Of a stretch of 64,000 nt of DNA, positions 15,370 to 25,903 are shown piece after piece. Position 1 is the first letter of the stretch; each line of letters begins with the position of its first letter. A model generated the notes under the pieces. The model saw nothing but the letters and a program-made list of their open reading frames with translations, did not search any database and was not told the DNA's origin. A program made the translations under genes and the position numbers. Source of the stretch: Nostoc sp. NIES-3756 (GTDB lineage: Bacteria > Cyanobacteriota > Cyanobacteriia > Cyanobacteriales > Nostocaceae); assembly GCF_001548375.1 (NCBI RefSeq), contig NZ_AP017295.1, positions 2,514,501 through 2,578,500 on the forward strand. The letters run 5' to 3'.

Positions 15370-17097
15370 TTACTGAGAAAACTGCTGGGCATAAAACCTA
15401 GCATAGCGATTTTCCAATGCTAACAATTCCTCATGAGTACCTGATTCAACTATTTGCCCTCTTTCTAAAACTAGAATACGATCGCACCTCCTCACGGTAC
15501 TTAAACGGTGAGCAATAATAAATACTGTGCGATTCACCATCAATCTTTCTAAAGCTTCCTGTACCAGCGCCTCAGACTCAGAATCTAAGGCTGATGTCGC
15601 CTCATCTAGTATCAAAATTTGCGGGTTCAGCAACACTGCACGAGCGATCGCAATTCTTTGGCGTTGTCCACCAGATAAATTTACACCCCGTTCACCCACC
15701 CAGGTATCGTAACCTTCAGGCAGTTGGGTAATAAATTGATGGGCGTTAGCGATTTTCGCCGCCTCCACCACCGCTTCTAAATCAAATATTTCCTTCCCAA
15801 AGGCGATATTTTGGGCAACTGTACCAGAAAACATCACAGTTTCTTGGGGAACAATGCCAATTTGTTGGCGCAGACTCTCTAGCTTTACATCCCGGATATC
15901 CATGTCGTCAATCAAGATTTGCCCGGTTGAGGGATCGTAAAAACGGGGGAGGAGATTGACAAAGGTAGTTTTACCTGCGCCAGAAGCACCCACAAGAGCG
16001 ATCGCTTCCCCTGGAAATGCTAGTAAACTAATATCTTTTAAGACGGGTTCCCCTGGTTTATAAGCGAATGTCACGCCGCTATATTCAACTTTCCCTTTAA
16101 CGGTCGGTAAGCTAACTGCATTCGGCTTTTCCACAACCGTAGGCTGCATAGCCATTAACTCAAAAATCCGATCAACGGAGGCTTCTCCTTGCTTAAATTC
16201 GTTGTAATTGTTCGTTACATGACCGATGGGGTCAATTAACAACCCGGCTGCGGCTAGATAACTAAAAAATTCACCCACAGTTAAGTTATTTTGCTGAATT
16301 TGCCACGCTCCTACCATCAGCAAAGATAATGCACTCAACGCTTCCAAAAACCCCACAATAGGGATTTGTATTGCCTTAAGACGTTCAGTTGAGTATTTGG
16401 CTTGAAAACTGCGTTCTGCTTCTCGGCTAAATCTGGTAACTTCGTACTTTTCTGCCGCAAATGCCCGAATTAAACGAATCCCACTGAAAACTTCTGTGAG
16501 AATTGCTGACAAATCTGACACCCGATTTTGGCTTCTTAAGGAATATTTACGTAACCTTTCCCCGAACCAACCAATTAAAATCCCCATCAATGGAGCAACA
16601 ACCACCGTTGCTAAGGTGAGTTGCCAGTTGAGGTAAATCATGTAAATTGGGATGGCTACCAACTGCAACACACAGGGAATAAAATCGTGAAATAATTTAT
16701 TAACTACTTCGCCAATGCGGTCAATATCTTCTGTGAGGCGGTATGATAAATCACCTGCTTTGGCTGTTTCAAAGTAGCTTAAGTCTAACTTTTGCAGATG
16801 GGTGTAAACTTGCTTGCGGAGATGAAAAGCCACCCGCAAGGCTGCTTTAGACATAAAAATATCTTGTACAGACTGAAAAAAGCCCCGCACAAGAAACACT
16901 AAACCGAGAATTGTAGCTAATTGAGCGATCGCAACTACATTACCTTGTCCAAAAGGATTTGCTAACTTACCCGCAAAGTTAATTAAGGTTAAAGTCGCCA
17001 GCACATATCCCAAAATGCCGACAAGTCCCTTAGTGATATTCTGCCACTGAGGTCTAATATAGGGCAGTAGTTGCCAGTAATTAGAACGAGTTTTCAA
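15370..17097 (-). CDS. ABC exporter, fused permease-ATPase (MsbA/HlyB-like half transporter)
   Basis: A 575-residue half-transporter that would act as a homodimer in the cytoplasmic membrane. The transmembrane domain occupies about residues 15-310 with six helices. The ATPase domain carries Walker A (GASGAGKTT), the signature LSGGQRQRIAIARA, Walker B ILILDEATSALD and the switch His in AHRLSTV. This is the type used for lipids, lipopeptides, heterocyst glycolipids or multidrug export. The substrate cannot be inferred from sequence alone. No peptidase or membrane-fusion gene is adjacent. A small hypothetical gene follows at 5 bp. Confidence 0.92.
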   Translation of the reverse strand: MKTRSNYWQLLPYIRPQWQNITKGLVGILGYVLATLTLINFAGKLANPFGQGNVVAIAQLATILGLVFLVRGFFQSVQDIFMSKAALRVAFHLRKQVYTHLQKLDLSYFETAKAGDLSYRLTEDIDRIGEVVNKLFHDFIPCVLQLVAIPIYMIYLNWQLTLATVVVAPLMGILIGWFGERLRKYSLRSQNRVSDLSAILTEVFSGIRLIRAFAAEKYEVTRFSREAERSFQAKYSTERLKAIQIPIVGFLEALSALSLLMVGAWQIQQNNLTVGEFFSYLAAAGLLIDPIGHVTNNYNEFKQGEASVDRIFELMAMQPTVVEKPNAVSLPTVKGKVEYSGVTFAYKPGEPVLKDISLLAFPGEAIALVGASGAGKTTFVNLLPRFYDPSTGQILIDDMDIRDVKLESLRQQIGIVPQETVMFSGTVAQNIAFGKEIFDLEAVVEAAKIANAHQFITQLPEGYDTWVGERGVNLSGGQRQRIAIARAVLLNPQILILDEATSALDSESEALVQEALERLMVNRTVFIIAHRLSTVRRCDRILVLERGQIVESGTHEELLALENRYARFYAQQFSQ

Positions 17098-17200
17098 GCT
17101 GTCACATCCACAAAAATATATTCCTTTGTTTGACGCTACCAGCTTTTGTGTAGTTTCTGTCCATTAAAAATACCCATTTTCTACTAACTGGTATTTACTC

Positions 17201-17232
17201 AACGGACAACTGACCACTGACAACTGACTCCT
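17201..17232. repeat. heptamer array (ACTGACA type)
   Basis: Degenerate ACTGACCACTGACAACTGAC units lie between the DUF1232 gene's stop and the ABC exporter's start. Confidence 0.6.
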
Positions 17233-17241
17233 AACAAAAAA

Positions 17242-17562
17242 CTACTTCACAGACACAGCATTAACATCAACTGTTTTTTCAGTGGAAGTATACTCTGCTG
17301 TGGTATTTGTAGTTGCGGTATCGGTATTAGACTCGCCCTTACGTGCTTTCCAACCTTCAAGCACCAACCCAGATACTTCACTAACTAAGATTGACAACAC
17401 CAAAAAATCATCAATCTGTCCGACAAAGGGGATGAAATCTGGAGCAATATCAATTGGGCTAACGATATAAACTAACGTTGCCAAAATTACCCAGATACGA
17501 TATTTGGGATTACGCAGCAAGTTACGATACCAGTTATACAGTGATTGGATGGAAAAGTTCAT
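17242..17562 (-). CDS. DUF1232 (YkvA-type) small membrane protein
   Basis: A 106-residue protein with the DUF1232 signature YIVSPIDIAPDFIPFVGQID (about 33-52), which is both the conserved motif and the membrane-associated hairpin. Two hydrophobic stretches (about 24-36 and 46-66) suggest a small integral membrane protein. The Thr/Ser/Glu-rich C-terminus is low complexity. The start MNFSIQSLYNWYRN is the only ATG before the motif. The role of the family is unknown. It is separated from the ABC exporter by about 140 bp and may be independent. Confidence 0.85.
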   Translation of the reverse strand: MNFSIQSLYNWYRNLLRNPKYRIWVILATLVYIVSPIDIAPDFIPFVGQIDDFLVLSILVSEVSGLVLEGWKARKGESNTDTATTNTTAEYTSTEKTVDVNAVSVK

Positions 17563-17958
17563 ATTTTAATCCTCTACTTACCTATGATTCTGGCAAATTA
17601 CTCTAAAAAACTCCGGTAGAAATAACCGTCCTAGTAAGTCTGGCAGACACTACTGAGACTTAGGCAGAAATTAACTCTAATAGAACTTAAATATATATTA
17701 TATTTAATATAATTCTGTCATCCTGTTGATATATTCATTCTCTATATTTTTGACCAATAGATGTATTTATTAGCGCATAGACAAAATTAATTATTTAAAA
17801 AATATACAATATTTATCTTTTTTAAATATCTCTAACATCTAATACATAGTTTTGGATATTAAGTAATTATTTTGAGGATGTTTATAGCCATTATTAATGC
17901 AATAATACTGATTTAAAAACCGTTAATTCTAATATTTCATGTTTTAGGAATAATTGAA

Positions 17959-18110
17959 ATGCTTGCTCAACAAGCCGTATAACATCAACATAGGATTGCA
18001 TCATTAGCCAAACACGAAGCGCAAATTTATCAACATCTTGCTCAGAATCCACTCACATGATATCGACTTTCTCCATTAGCATTGCTCGATGAGAGGATGA
18101 AATATCAAAA
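17959..18110 (+). pseudogene. possible decayed gene upstream of DUF2288
   Basis: From an ATG at 17959 the reading MLAQQAV is interrupted by TAA and resumes in the same frame as HQHRIASLAKHEAQIYQHLA until a TGA. It then continues in another frame as YRLSPLALLDERMKYQNY. The protein-like composition with one stop and one shift suggests a disrupted gene. The family is not recognised, and chance coding character cannot be excluded. The rest of 17563-18185 holds nothing else that I can identify. Confidence 0.3.
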
Positions 18111-18185
18111 TTATCTTTTTATTTTCTCTCACTTCTCCTATTCCACTTCATGTAGAATTAAAGGATAAGGTTAACATAGAGAATC

Positions 18186-18479
18186 ATGTCAGATTTAAGA
18201 TCAGAATTATCAGAAACCATCGATGAGGCAGAGTGGGAATGGTTGATTCCTCATGTGAAAAGAGATGCTGTGATCGTGGTTTCGTTAGATTTAGATTTGC
18301 TAGATGTCGCAGAAGCGATCGCTAATGATAATATTCCCTCAGTCCAACGGTGGATTGATGAGCAATTAATTAGTAAACCTTCCAACCAGCAACTAGGACA
18401 ATGGAACAATAATCAGCAAAAGAGATTTAACACGCTGATAATACAGCCCTATGTCCTAGTTCAAGAAATAGCAGCCTAA
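18186..18479 (+). CDS. DUF2288 family protein
   Basis: A 97-residue acidic cytoplasmic protein. The sequence AEWEWLIPHVKRDAVIVVS (about 16-34), then LDLLDVAEAIANDNIPSVQRW, matches DUF2288, found in cyanobacteria and proteobacteria. There is no membrane segment. The biochemical role of the family is unknown. The start at 18186 (MSDLRSELSE) gives the full family length. The gene is single and convergent with the YdcF-like gene, with a heptamer array between them. Confidence 0.85.
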   Translation: MSDLRSELSETIDEAEWEWLIPHVKRDAVIVVSLDLDLLDVAEAIANDNIPSVQRWIDEQLISKPSNQQLGQWNNNQQKRFNTLIIQPYVLVQEIAA

Positions 18480-18569
18480 TATAGTAGAGAATAGGTAATC
18501 AGCACATTCTTATATCTAATTCTCATCACCAGATTGCTAAAAAGCATACAGGGCAGAGTAAGAATAACT

Positions 18570-18625
18570 TTTGACTGTGGACTATGGACTAATGACCAAT
18601 GACCAATGACCAATGACTATTAACT
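18570..18625. repeat. heptamer array (TGACCAA / TAATGAC)
   Basis: Units TGTGGACTATGGACTAATGA, then three consecutive CCAATGA copies and an ATTAACTACTAA tail. It ends within the last codons of the convergent YdcF-like gene. Confidence 0.8.
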
Positions 18626-18626
18626 A

Positions 18627-19196
18627 CTAACGCCTATACTTTTCATCCGCGCCTGTATAACCAGTAGCTACCCAAAGCAAAGCCCTCACTCCATCACGAA
18701 AAGACTTTTCAATCGGTTCGGGCGACTGCTTTGAAGGTACTGAGATGGGTTTAAAGGTAATTCCTCGACTACCTAAAACTATCTCACCAATTACAGTGGC
18801 GCGGCGCATATGGAAATCTGAGGTAATTAAATAAACACTTTTAATCCCACGAGATTGTAACTCATCCACTAATGTAGTAAAATTAGTTACAGTATCTACC
18901 GCTTCGTAGTCTAAATGTAAGCGTTTAGAATCAATGCCAGCCTTGGTAAACACAAGTCTAGTAGATTTAGGTGGGCTGCCTCCAGAAATCCAAATTGGTA
19001 AATTTGGATGCTTACGAGCAAAACTAGCAGTAAATTTTTCCCTTTCTAAGTTTTTAGTGGAGCCGCCTAAAACTATAACTGCTTGGGGTGGCGTGTGGTT
19101 ATCTTTAGCTTCTTTGTATCCAAACCACATTAGTAGCGGTAAAACTAGCACCGCAAATTGAAATGATTTACCTCTACACAATAAATTATTCTTCAA
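18627..19196 (-). CDS. YdcF/SanA family (DUF218) envelope protein
   Basis: A 189-residue protein with an N-terminal hydrophobic signal-anchor (FQFAVLVLPLLMWFGY, about 12-27) followed by a DUF218 domain. The conserved elements are VIVLGGSTKN (about 40), WISGGSPPKSTR, and SVYLITSDFHMRRA (about 119-132). Members of this family act in the periplasm on envelope polysaccharides or are SAM-binding; the exact reaction is not established. The stop codon abuts a heptamer array. Upstream lies a long gap with no other gene. Confidence 0.82.
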   Translation of the reverse strand: MKNNLLCRGKSFQFAVLVLPLLMWFGYKEAKDNHTPPQAVIVLGGSTKNLEREKFTASFARKHPNLPIWISGGSPPKSTRLVFTKAGIDSKRLHLDYEAVDTVTNFTTLVDELQSRGIKSVYLITSDFHMRRATVIGEIVLGSRGITFKPISVPSKQSPEPIEKSFRDGVRALLWVATGYTGADEKYRR

Positions 19197-19909
19197 GGCT
19201 CTATCTATAAGTTTATCTATAAGGACTCAATTTTCTCTGATATAAGAAAAATATCTATGTAGATTAGCAGATTTTGGCAGAATTGACCCTAGCAGGAATA
19301 CCTCATGCTGACTGGCACAATTGTTCCACATATCTAGCTATGATGCTATGGAAATAATTTCTGAGTAATTGTTTAATCTAACTATTTTTTGGTGACGCTA
19401 CTGGTGCAGTTTAAATGCAAAGGCTATCACTATGATGGTTGCCTATAAAATATAAAAAATATTTATAATTTATTTTTTAAAATTTCCTAAAACTTATACT
19501 TAATTTGAACTCCTATTTTAGAATTGCTTGTAACAAAGATCATCAATTATATGTATCTTTAGCGTAGGCTAGTCAGTCAGTTAGTCATAAATTACTCTCA
19601 CTCTAATAGTCCTAAACTATTCAATAACTTATTCAAGAAATTGAGATACCATCAGATAGTACATTTGTACAATCTAATTCTATAACCTTTATACCTCTAC
19701 ACCCCAAAACCAATGTTTTTGGGACGCAACGTCAAAAATTTACACCTATCAGAGATACCCTTACATCCCTACACCCAGTCTTAACAGACGATCTTGATGC
19801 GTCACTCCTGGTTTAGAACCACTTAAACCGCACTTATTCCAGAGAAACCGTCGATAATAGAAATAGCGTAAATAAATGTAAACAATTCTCAGGCAGGGCA
19901 GAATCATTC
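19197..19909. other. about 710-bp intergenic region upstream of the ArsA-type gene
   Basis: No convincing open frame, RNA gene or hairpin terminator is seen. The last 200 bp contain a short pyrimidine-rich stretch with TACACC-type words, reminiscent of dispersed Nostoc repeats. It probably holds the promoters of the divergent YdcF-like and ArsA-type genes. Confidence 0.4.
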
Positions 19910-21097
19910 ATGCGAGTTATTTTGATGACAGGGAAAGGCGGCGTAGGTAAAACCTCCGTGGCGGCTGCAACTGGACTCCGTTGTGCAGAGTTGGGCTATC
20001 GTACACTAGTCTTGAGTACAGATCCAGCGCACTCGTTAGCGGATAGTTTTGACATGGAACTAGCCCATGCACCTAAACAAATTCGTCCTAACTTGTGGGG
20101 TGCAGAACTGGATGCGCTGCAAGAACTAGAAGGAAACTGGGGTGCGGTGAAGCGCTACATTACCCAAGTTTTACAAGCTAGAGGTTTGGAAGGAGTACAA
20201 GCAGAAGAATTAGCTATTCTCCCAGGAATGGATGAGATTTTCGGCTTGGTGAGAATGAAGCGCCACTATGATGAAGGCGAGTTTGATGTCTTAATTATCG
20301 ATTCTGCTCCCACTGGTACTGCGTTGCGGCTATTGAGTTTACCAGAAGTCGGCGGTTGGTATATGCGCCGTTTCTACAAACCATTTCAAAACATCTCTGT
20401 CGCCTTGCGTCCATTGGTTGAACCTATTTTCAAACCAATTGCTGGTTTTTCCTTACCAGATAAAGAGGTAATGGATGCACCTTACGAATTTTACGAACAA
20501 ATTGAAGCTTTGGAAAAAGTATTAACTGATAATACACAAACCTCTGTGCGATTAGTTACTAACCCTGAGAAAATGGTTATTAAAGAGTCACTACGCGCCC
20601 ACGCTTATTTAAGCTTATATAATGTGGCGACAGATTTAGTTGTGGCTAATCGTATTATTCCTCCTGAAGTGGCAGATCCATTCTTTCAACGTTGGAAACA
20701 AAATCAGGAAGAATATCGTCAAGAAATTCATGAAAATTTCCATCCATTACCAGTCAAAGAAGTACCACTATTTTCAGAAGAAATGTGTGGTCTACCAGCA
20801 TTAGAGCGATTAAAAGATACCCTTTATAAAGATGAAGATCCAACTCAAGTATATTATAAAGAAACAACTGTAAGAGTTGTTCAGGATCAGAATCAATATA
20901 GTTTGGAATTGTATTTACCTGGGATTCCTAAAGACCAAATTCAACTGAATAAAACTGGAGATGAGTTAAACATCACCATTGGTAATCATCGCCGGAATCT
21001 TGTCTTACCACAGGCTTTAGCAGCTTTAAAACCCGCAGGAGCAAAGATGGAGGACGATTATTTAAAAATCCGTTTTTCTGATGGGGTGAAAGTTTAA
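19910..21097 (+). CDS. ArsA/Get3-family ATPase with C-terminal HSP20-like domain
   Basis: A 395-residue ATPase. The deviant P-loop GKGGVGKTS is at 8-16, and switch [12 protein letters not shown] is at about 43-53. Residues 1-300 form the ArsA/TRC40 fold. Residues about 315-395 form an ArsA-associated HSP20/alpha-crystallin-like beta sandwich ([19 protein letters not shown], then [17 protein letters not shown]). No arsRBC genes are nearby, and the paired-cysteine metalloid site of ArsA is not evident. A role in handling hydrophobic or tail-anchored proteins is therefore as likely as arsenite export. A good terminator follows at 21149. Confidence 0.87.
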   Translation: MRVILMTGKGGVGKTSVAAATGLRCAELGYRTLVLSTDPAHSLADSFDMELAHAPKQIRPNLWGAELDALQELEGNWGAVKRYITQVLQARGLEGVQAEELAILPGMDEIFGLVRMKRHYDEGEFDVLIIDSAPTGTALRLLSLPEVGGWYMRRFYKPFQNISVALRPLVEPIFKPIAGFSLPDKEVMDAPYEFYEQIEALEKVLTDNTQTSVRLVTNPEKMVIKESLRAHAYLSLYNVATDLVVANRIIPPEVADPFFQRWKQNQEEYRQEIHENFHPLPVKEVPLFSEEMCGLPALERLKDTLYKDEDPTQVYYKETTVRVVQDQNQYSLELYLPGIPKDQIQLNKTGDELNITIGNHRRNLVLPQALAALKPAGAKMEDDYLKIRFSDGVKV

Positions 21098-21148
21098 TTG
21101 CTTGAGAAATAAACGCAATTAAACTAGTTTTAATTTATGACCTTGGTA

Positions 21149-21182
21149 AAGATGCGAGTAATCTCGTATCTTTTTATTTTTT
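21149..21182 (+). terminator. rho-independent terminator of the ArsA-type gene
   Basis: AAGATGCGAG (21149-21158) and CTCGTATCTT (21163-21172) form a 10-bp stem with one G-T pair around a TAAT loop. TTTATTTTTTC follows. It lies 52 bp after the stop codon. Confidence 0.75.
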
Positions 21183-21412
21183 CTAATTAATTTTGATGTG
21201 AATACTTAGCTCAAACTTAATTTTGACTTTACTTATATGCCGATAAATTATATTACTTGCTAAGTATAAAGATTTATAAAAATAAGGATATTCTTCTTAA
21301 TAAGATCATGACCGTAATTATACTGTAGACAAGGGCTTTTTTTAAAATTAAAAATATTTTTATATTTATTACAAATATCATAATTATCCTCAACTTAATT
21401 TAAAGAAAAGCA

Positions 21413-24169
21413 ATGTTACCTACCGCACATGGAAATTCTCTAGTCAGTCTGAATCAAGAAAGCGTACTGCGTCGTATTACAAATCGCATTCGTCAATCTT
21501 TAGAGTTGGAGGATATCATCACAGCAACAACGGTAGAGGTACGCGCTTTATTGGGTACTGACCGAGTGATGATTTACAAATTTCATGCTGATGGAAGCGG
21601 TCAGGTCATTGCTGAATCGATTTATGAAAATCATCTACCTTCACTACTGGGTTTGAATTTCCCGGCTGATGATATTCCCTCTCATGCACGGGAACTTTTT
21701 ATTAAGTCTAAGGTACGGTCTGTAGTTAATGTAGATACACAACAGATTGGTCAAAGCCCTGTGCGTGACTTAGAAACGGGAGAATTAATTTCTGAAGAAA
21801 TTTGTTACCGTCCTGTAGACTCTTGCCATGTGGAATATTTAACGGCGATGGGGGTGAAATCTTCTGTAGTTGCGCCTATTTTCCATGAAGATGCTCTTTG
21901 GGGGTTATTAGTATCCCATCACTCCCACAGTCGGACGGTTTCTGAAGATGAGTTGGAAGCTATGCAGATGATTGTAGACCAACTTGCGGTAGCGATCGCC
22001 CAAAGTCATCTCCTCACCCAAGCTCGTGCTAAAGCCCAACGAGAAGTTGTTATTAACCGCATCGCCACCTTACTTCACTCATTACCAACGATAGTCTTGC
22101 AACCAGCATTGGAAGCAGCAGTTGCTGCTTTGGGTGGTGTTGGTGGTAGACTTTGTTTAAGAAATCAAGTTGACTTACAAAATGGTGATTCTCACAGTTT
22201 AGAAGAATGCCTAATTCCTGGTAGTAACTGTGTCCAGCTTTATGCCTGTGGAGAACAGCCTGTAATTCCAGAACCAACTATTTATCCACTGATTGAGCAG
22301 TATAGTGTTTGGCAGAAACACTACAAATCTCATCCTCATGAAGTGTGGGCAATTAATGATATTTATCAAATTCAAACTTTACGAAGTCTGCAACCACTAT
22401 TTCAGCCGACAAAAATTCGCAGTATTTTATTCATCCCTCTGGAATACCGTCAGCAGTTGCTAGGTTACTTAAGTATTTTCCGTAATGAAATAGATACCGA
22501 AACCCTGTGGGCTGGTCAATTTGACCCCGACCACAGGCAAAGTTTGCCCCGTATGTCATTTAATTTATGGCGTGATACCAAAAAGTCACAAGCTCAACAA
22601 TGGACAGGCGAAGATATTGAACTAGCTAAAGAAATCAGTAAACACTTTGCCTCAGCCATTCAGCAGTATGAACTCTACCATCAAGTACAAGCTTTTAACG
22701 AGAATTTAGAAAAACAAGTCAAAAGGCGCACTTTAGAATTACAAAATACAACTGAACAACAAAAAGCTGTATTTGGTGTTATTTCTAAAATTCGTGAGTC
22801 TTTAGATACTAATACTATTTTTCAAATAACTACTAAAGAAGTTTGTCAATTGATTAAAGCTGATCGAGTTTCTGTATATTGCTTTGATAGTGACTGGGGT
22901 GGTCAATTTGTTGGTGATTTTGAGGCTGCTAGTCCTCACTGGTTAAATGAATCAAAAATAGGTCTTAATCTAGTTTGGAACGACACATATTTGCAAGACA
23001 CAGAAGGAGGACGCTATCGCTATAATGAAACATTTGCAGTAAATAATATTTATGAGATGGGTTTTACTCAGTGTCATGTTGATAATTTAGAACAATATCA
23101 AATTCATGCTTTTGTGCTTGCTCCTATCTTTTTCGGACAAAAACTTTGGGGCTTACTCGCAACTTATCAACATTCTGGCCCCCGTCAATGGAAACCCTCA
23201 GAAGTTAATTTTCTTACGCAAATAGCTGCCCAATTAGGAGTGGCACTACAACAGGCTGAACTACTTAGCCAAACAAAGCAACAGGCTGACAAGCTAACTC
23301 AAGCACTACAGCATTTGCAACAAACCCAAACCCAACTTATTCAAACAGAAAAAATGTCTTCATTGGGTCAATTAGTTGCAGGTGTCGCTCACGAAATTAA
23401 TAACCCTGTTAACTTTATTTATGGCAACCTCAGTCATGTGAGTGAGTATGCTCAGGATTTACTCAAGATGGTGGAACTATATCAGCAAGAGTTTCCTAAT
23501 GCTAGTGTGGAAATTTTAGAGGAGGCAGACAGGATAGATTTAGAGTTTTTATCTGAGGATTTGCCTAAAACTCTAGCTTCTATGCAAATTGGTGTCGAGC
23601 GTATTCGTCAAATTGTCATGTCATTACGAACTTTCTCTCGTCTTGATGAAGCAGAAATGAAAGACGTAAATATTCATGAGGGCATTGATAGTACCTTGAT
23701 GATTTTGCAACATCGCTTGAAAGCTAAATCTGAAACTGCTGGAATTAGACTTATTAAAGAGTATGGTGAGCTACCTTTGGTGGAATGCTATGCCGGACAG
23801 ATGAACCAAGTATTTATGAATGTTCTGAGTAACGCCCTTGATGCTTTAGAGGATTTTCGGGAGTTACAATCAAAAAATCATCATGGTGAAATTATCATCT
23901 CTACTAGCATTGGGCAAATCAGAGACAACGTTAAAAGTGCAGTAATTCGGATTGCAGATAATGGCCCAGGTATACCAGAAGAGGTGAGAGTTAGAATCTG
24001 CGATCCATTTTTTACAACCAAACCAGTTGGTAAAGGTACTGGCTTAGGCTTGTCCATTAGTTATAAAATTGTAGTGGATAAGCATGGTGGTATTTTTAAA
24101 TGTAGTTCAAAATTAGGCTCGGGAACAGAGTTTTGGATTGAAATTCCGATTAAGCAGGTTAGTCATTAG
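21413..24169 (+). CDS. multi-GAF photosensory histidine kinase (phytochrome/CBCR-like)
   Basis: A 918-residue soluble sensor kinase. GAF1 (about 17-200) has the phytochrome-type DIP motif ([14 protein letters not shown], 83-96) and a bilin-binding Cys138-His139 in [12 protein letters not shown]2 (about 215-430) lacks a Cys-His pair. GAF3 (about 455-625) is cyanobacteriochrome-like, with [14 protein letters not shown] and Cys554-His555. A coiled linker precedes the HisKA box with phospho-acceptor His660 (GVAHEINNP) and an ATPase domain ([16 protein letters not shown]). No response regulator gene is adjacent, so its partner lies elsewhere. It probably senses light with two bilins and phosphorylates a regulator. 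Confidence 0.9.
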   Translation: MLPTAHGNSLVSLNQESVLRRITNRIRQSLELEDIITATTVEVRALLGTDRVMIYKFHADGSGQVIAESIYENHLPSLLGLNFPADDIPSHARELFIKSKVRSVVNVDTQQIGQSPVRDLETGELISEEICYRPVDSCHVEYLTAMGVKSSVVAPIFHEDALWGLLVSHHSHSRTVSEDELEAMQMIVDQLAVAIAQSHLLTQARAKAQREVVINRIATLLHSLPTIVLQPALEAAVAALGGVGGRLCLRNQVDLQNGDSHSLEECLIPGSNCVQLYACGEQPVIPEPTIYPLIEQYSVWQKHYKSHPHEVWAINDIYQIQTLRSLQPLFQPTKIRSILFIPLEYRQQLLGYLSIFRNEIDTETLWAGQFDPDHRQSLPRMSFNLWRDTKKSQAQQWTGEDIELAKEISKHFASAIQQYELYHQVQAFNENLEKQVKRRTLELQNTTEQQKAVFGVISKIRESLDTNTIFQITTKEVCQLIKADRVSVYCFDSDWGGQFVGDFEAASPHWLNESKIGLNLVWNDTYLQDTEGGRYRYNETFAVNNIYEMGFTQCHVDNLEQYQIHAFVLAPIFFGQKLWGLLATYQHSGPRQWKPSEVNFLTQIAAQLGVALQQAELLSQTKQQADKLTQALQHLQQTQTQLIQTEKMSSLGQLVAGVAHEINNPVNFIYGNLSHVSEYAQDLLKMVELYQQEFPNASVEILEEADRIDLEFLSEDLPKTLASMQIGVERIRQIVMSLRTFSRLDEAEMKDVNIHEGIDSTLMILQHRLKAKSETAGIRLIKEYGELPLVECYAGQMNQVFMNVLSNALDALEDFRELQSKNHHGEIIISTSIGQIRDNVKSAVIRIADNGPGIPEEVRVRICDPFFTTKPVGKGTGLGLSISYKIVVDKHGGIFKCSSKLGSGTEFWIEIPIKQVSH

Positions 24170-24246
24170 TTAGTTGTTATTCTCCCCCTACTCCCTGTTG
24201 CCCTTCCCAGGAGGGGCTAGGGGTGGGTTACTCCCTCATCTCTACC

Positions 24247-25863
24247 CTATCTCACTGGTAACAGAATGCGGGAACCCTCGCCGCCACAAGTTACGGTGAG
24301 TGTGATGACTTTGGCATTTAATAAACTATCACTGTGCGGTACTGACCCATTGCCGGAGTTCATGGCGTAGGCTGGGTAACAGGCTGCGCTCAAACTTAAA
24401 CGCAAGCTGTTACCTTGAGAAATGCGGACACAAGTTGTTTGTAGTTGAATCTTTCTGGTGATGTGACTGGTTGCGTCTGGACAATGTAAATAGCCTTGCG
24501 TCAGGTTGTAGACTCTGCCATCTGGATAGACTTGTGATAGGACTGCACACAAATCATAGCTGGGTTGGTCAGCAGTACAGGAAATTTCTACTATTACATC
24601 CCCTAATAAATGTAAGTCTGCGGTTAGGGGTTCGCTGGTGTATGTGAGAACATCTGCACGCACATCAATATGCGATCGCTCAAATACACCAGCCGCGATC
24701 GCTGCATGACCACCCACTGATGGCACTGGTCGCCAAGGGTCATGTACTAGAACGTCTTTATGTTCTGAGGGCTGAGGATTGGGTGTCAGAGTTCCGGCAT
24801 CTTCTCTAATACTGGCTAGTCCGGTGGTTGACAAGTAGTAAGTTTTTTGGTTTAATATTTTTATAATGGGAATATATTGCCACATATTACTCCCCATCTC
24901 AAATAAGTATACAGGGTAATTATTTAATGAGCCTGTATTTATACCCTTGAGAAAGTAATCAAACCATCTGATTTGCATTTCATCTATAGGACTGGCGGCT
25001 TGAGTGCCAAAGTCAACTTCACCGACTTTGCGACCCCAAGGTAAATGCGCCCAAGGCCCGACTATTAAATGTTGGAGTGTAGAAGCACGGGCTGCCATAT
25101 CCTTATATAAATGCAGAGTACCGCGTAGGTAGGTATCGAACCAGCCGCCGATATGCAGCATGGGTAAGTCAACATCTTGGAAGTGAGTTTTGGGTGAGAG
25201 TTCTTGCCAGTATGCGTCCGGTTGGGGATGGGCTACCCAATCGTGATAGAAAGATTCTGGGGCGAGTTGTTGAAGAATTTCGGGATTATTTAGTGGTAGG
25301 TTCCGAGATGCGGCAAATAATGCTTGATAGGTTTGTTTATCTCCTTGTAAACGGGCGGTTTCTGTAGCTAATTGAATTGCCCAAGCGAGGTTTGTTTGCA
25401 AACAAAATGCACCACCTTCGTAAGCCCAGTCTGTATATAAATCATAACCAATCATCGCCGGGCAGATGGTTTTTAGGGCTGGTGGTTTGGCAATAGCTGC
25501 ATATAACTGAGTCATCCCCTGATAGGAAAATCCATACATTCCCACCTGTCCATTACTACCAGGAAGACTTGCAGCCCAGTTTACTGTATCTTCGCCATCG
25601 GCAATTTCATGAGCAAATAACTTAAACTCTCCTTGGGAAGTACCGCGTCCGCGTACATCTTGAATTATCACAATATAATCGTGGGCAGCATACCAAGTAG
25701 GATGAGCATAGACAACAGTAGACGCGATCGCTCTACCATAGGGTTGTCGCATCAATAATACCGGAAACTCCCCTGCTGCATCCGGGTGATATATATCTGC
25801 ATCCAACCGCACACCATCGCGCGTATACATCGATGCTGTTTGTTTACCAAGAACTTGAAACAT
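24247..25863 (-). CDS. CocE/NonD family serine hydrolase (X-Pro dipeptidyl-peptidase S15 type)
   Basis: A 538-residue alpha/beta hydrolase. The nucleophile Ser sits in GMYGFSYQGMTQLY (about 108-121). The N-terminal S15 domain contains MRQPYGRAIASTV and the oxyanion-side VIIQDVRGRGTSQGEF. The His/Asp partners lie in the IVGPWAHLPWG region (about 270). The C-terminal jelly-roll domain (about 350-538) is typical. Family members cleave X-Pro dipeptides, esters such as cocaine, or acylated antibiotics. The actual substrate is unknown, and there is no signal peptide. The next gene upstream on the same strand starts at 26701, ending 40 bp from this start, so the two may be co-transcribed. Confidence 0.88.
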   Translation of the reverse strand: MFQVLGKQTASMYTRDGVRLDADIYHPDAAGEFPVLLMRQPYGRAIASTVVYAHPTWYAAHDYIVIIQDVRGRGTSQGEFKLFAHEIADGEDTVNWAASLPGSNGQVGMYGFSYQGMTQLYAAIAKPPALKTICPAMIGYDLYTDWAYEGGAFCLQTNLAWAIQLATETARLQGDKQTYQALFAASRNLPLNNPEILQQLAPESFYHDWVAHPQPDAYWQELSPKTHFQDVDLPMLHIGGWFDTYLRGTLHLYKDMAARASTLQHLIVGPWAHLPWGRKVGEVDFGTQAASPIDEMQIRWFDYFLKGINTGSLNNYPVYLFEMGSNMWQYIPIIKILNQKTYYLSTTGLASIREDAGTLTPNPQPSEHKDVLVHDPWRPVPSVGGHAAIAAGVFERSHIDVRADVLTYTSEPLTADLHLLGDVIVEISCTADQPSYDLCAVLSQVYPDGRVYNLTQGYLHCPDATSHITRKIQLQTTCVRISQGNSLRLSLSAACYPAYAMNSGNGSVPHSDSLLNAKVITLTVTCGGEGSRILLPVR

Positions 25864-25903
25864 ATATCAGCCGCATCACAATTTACCAATTACCCATTAA
25901 CAA

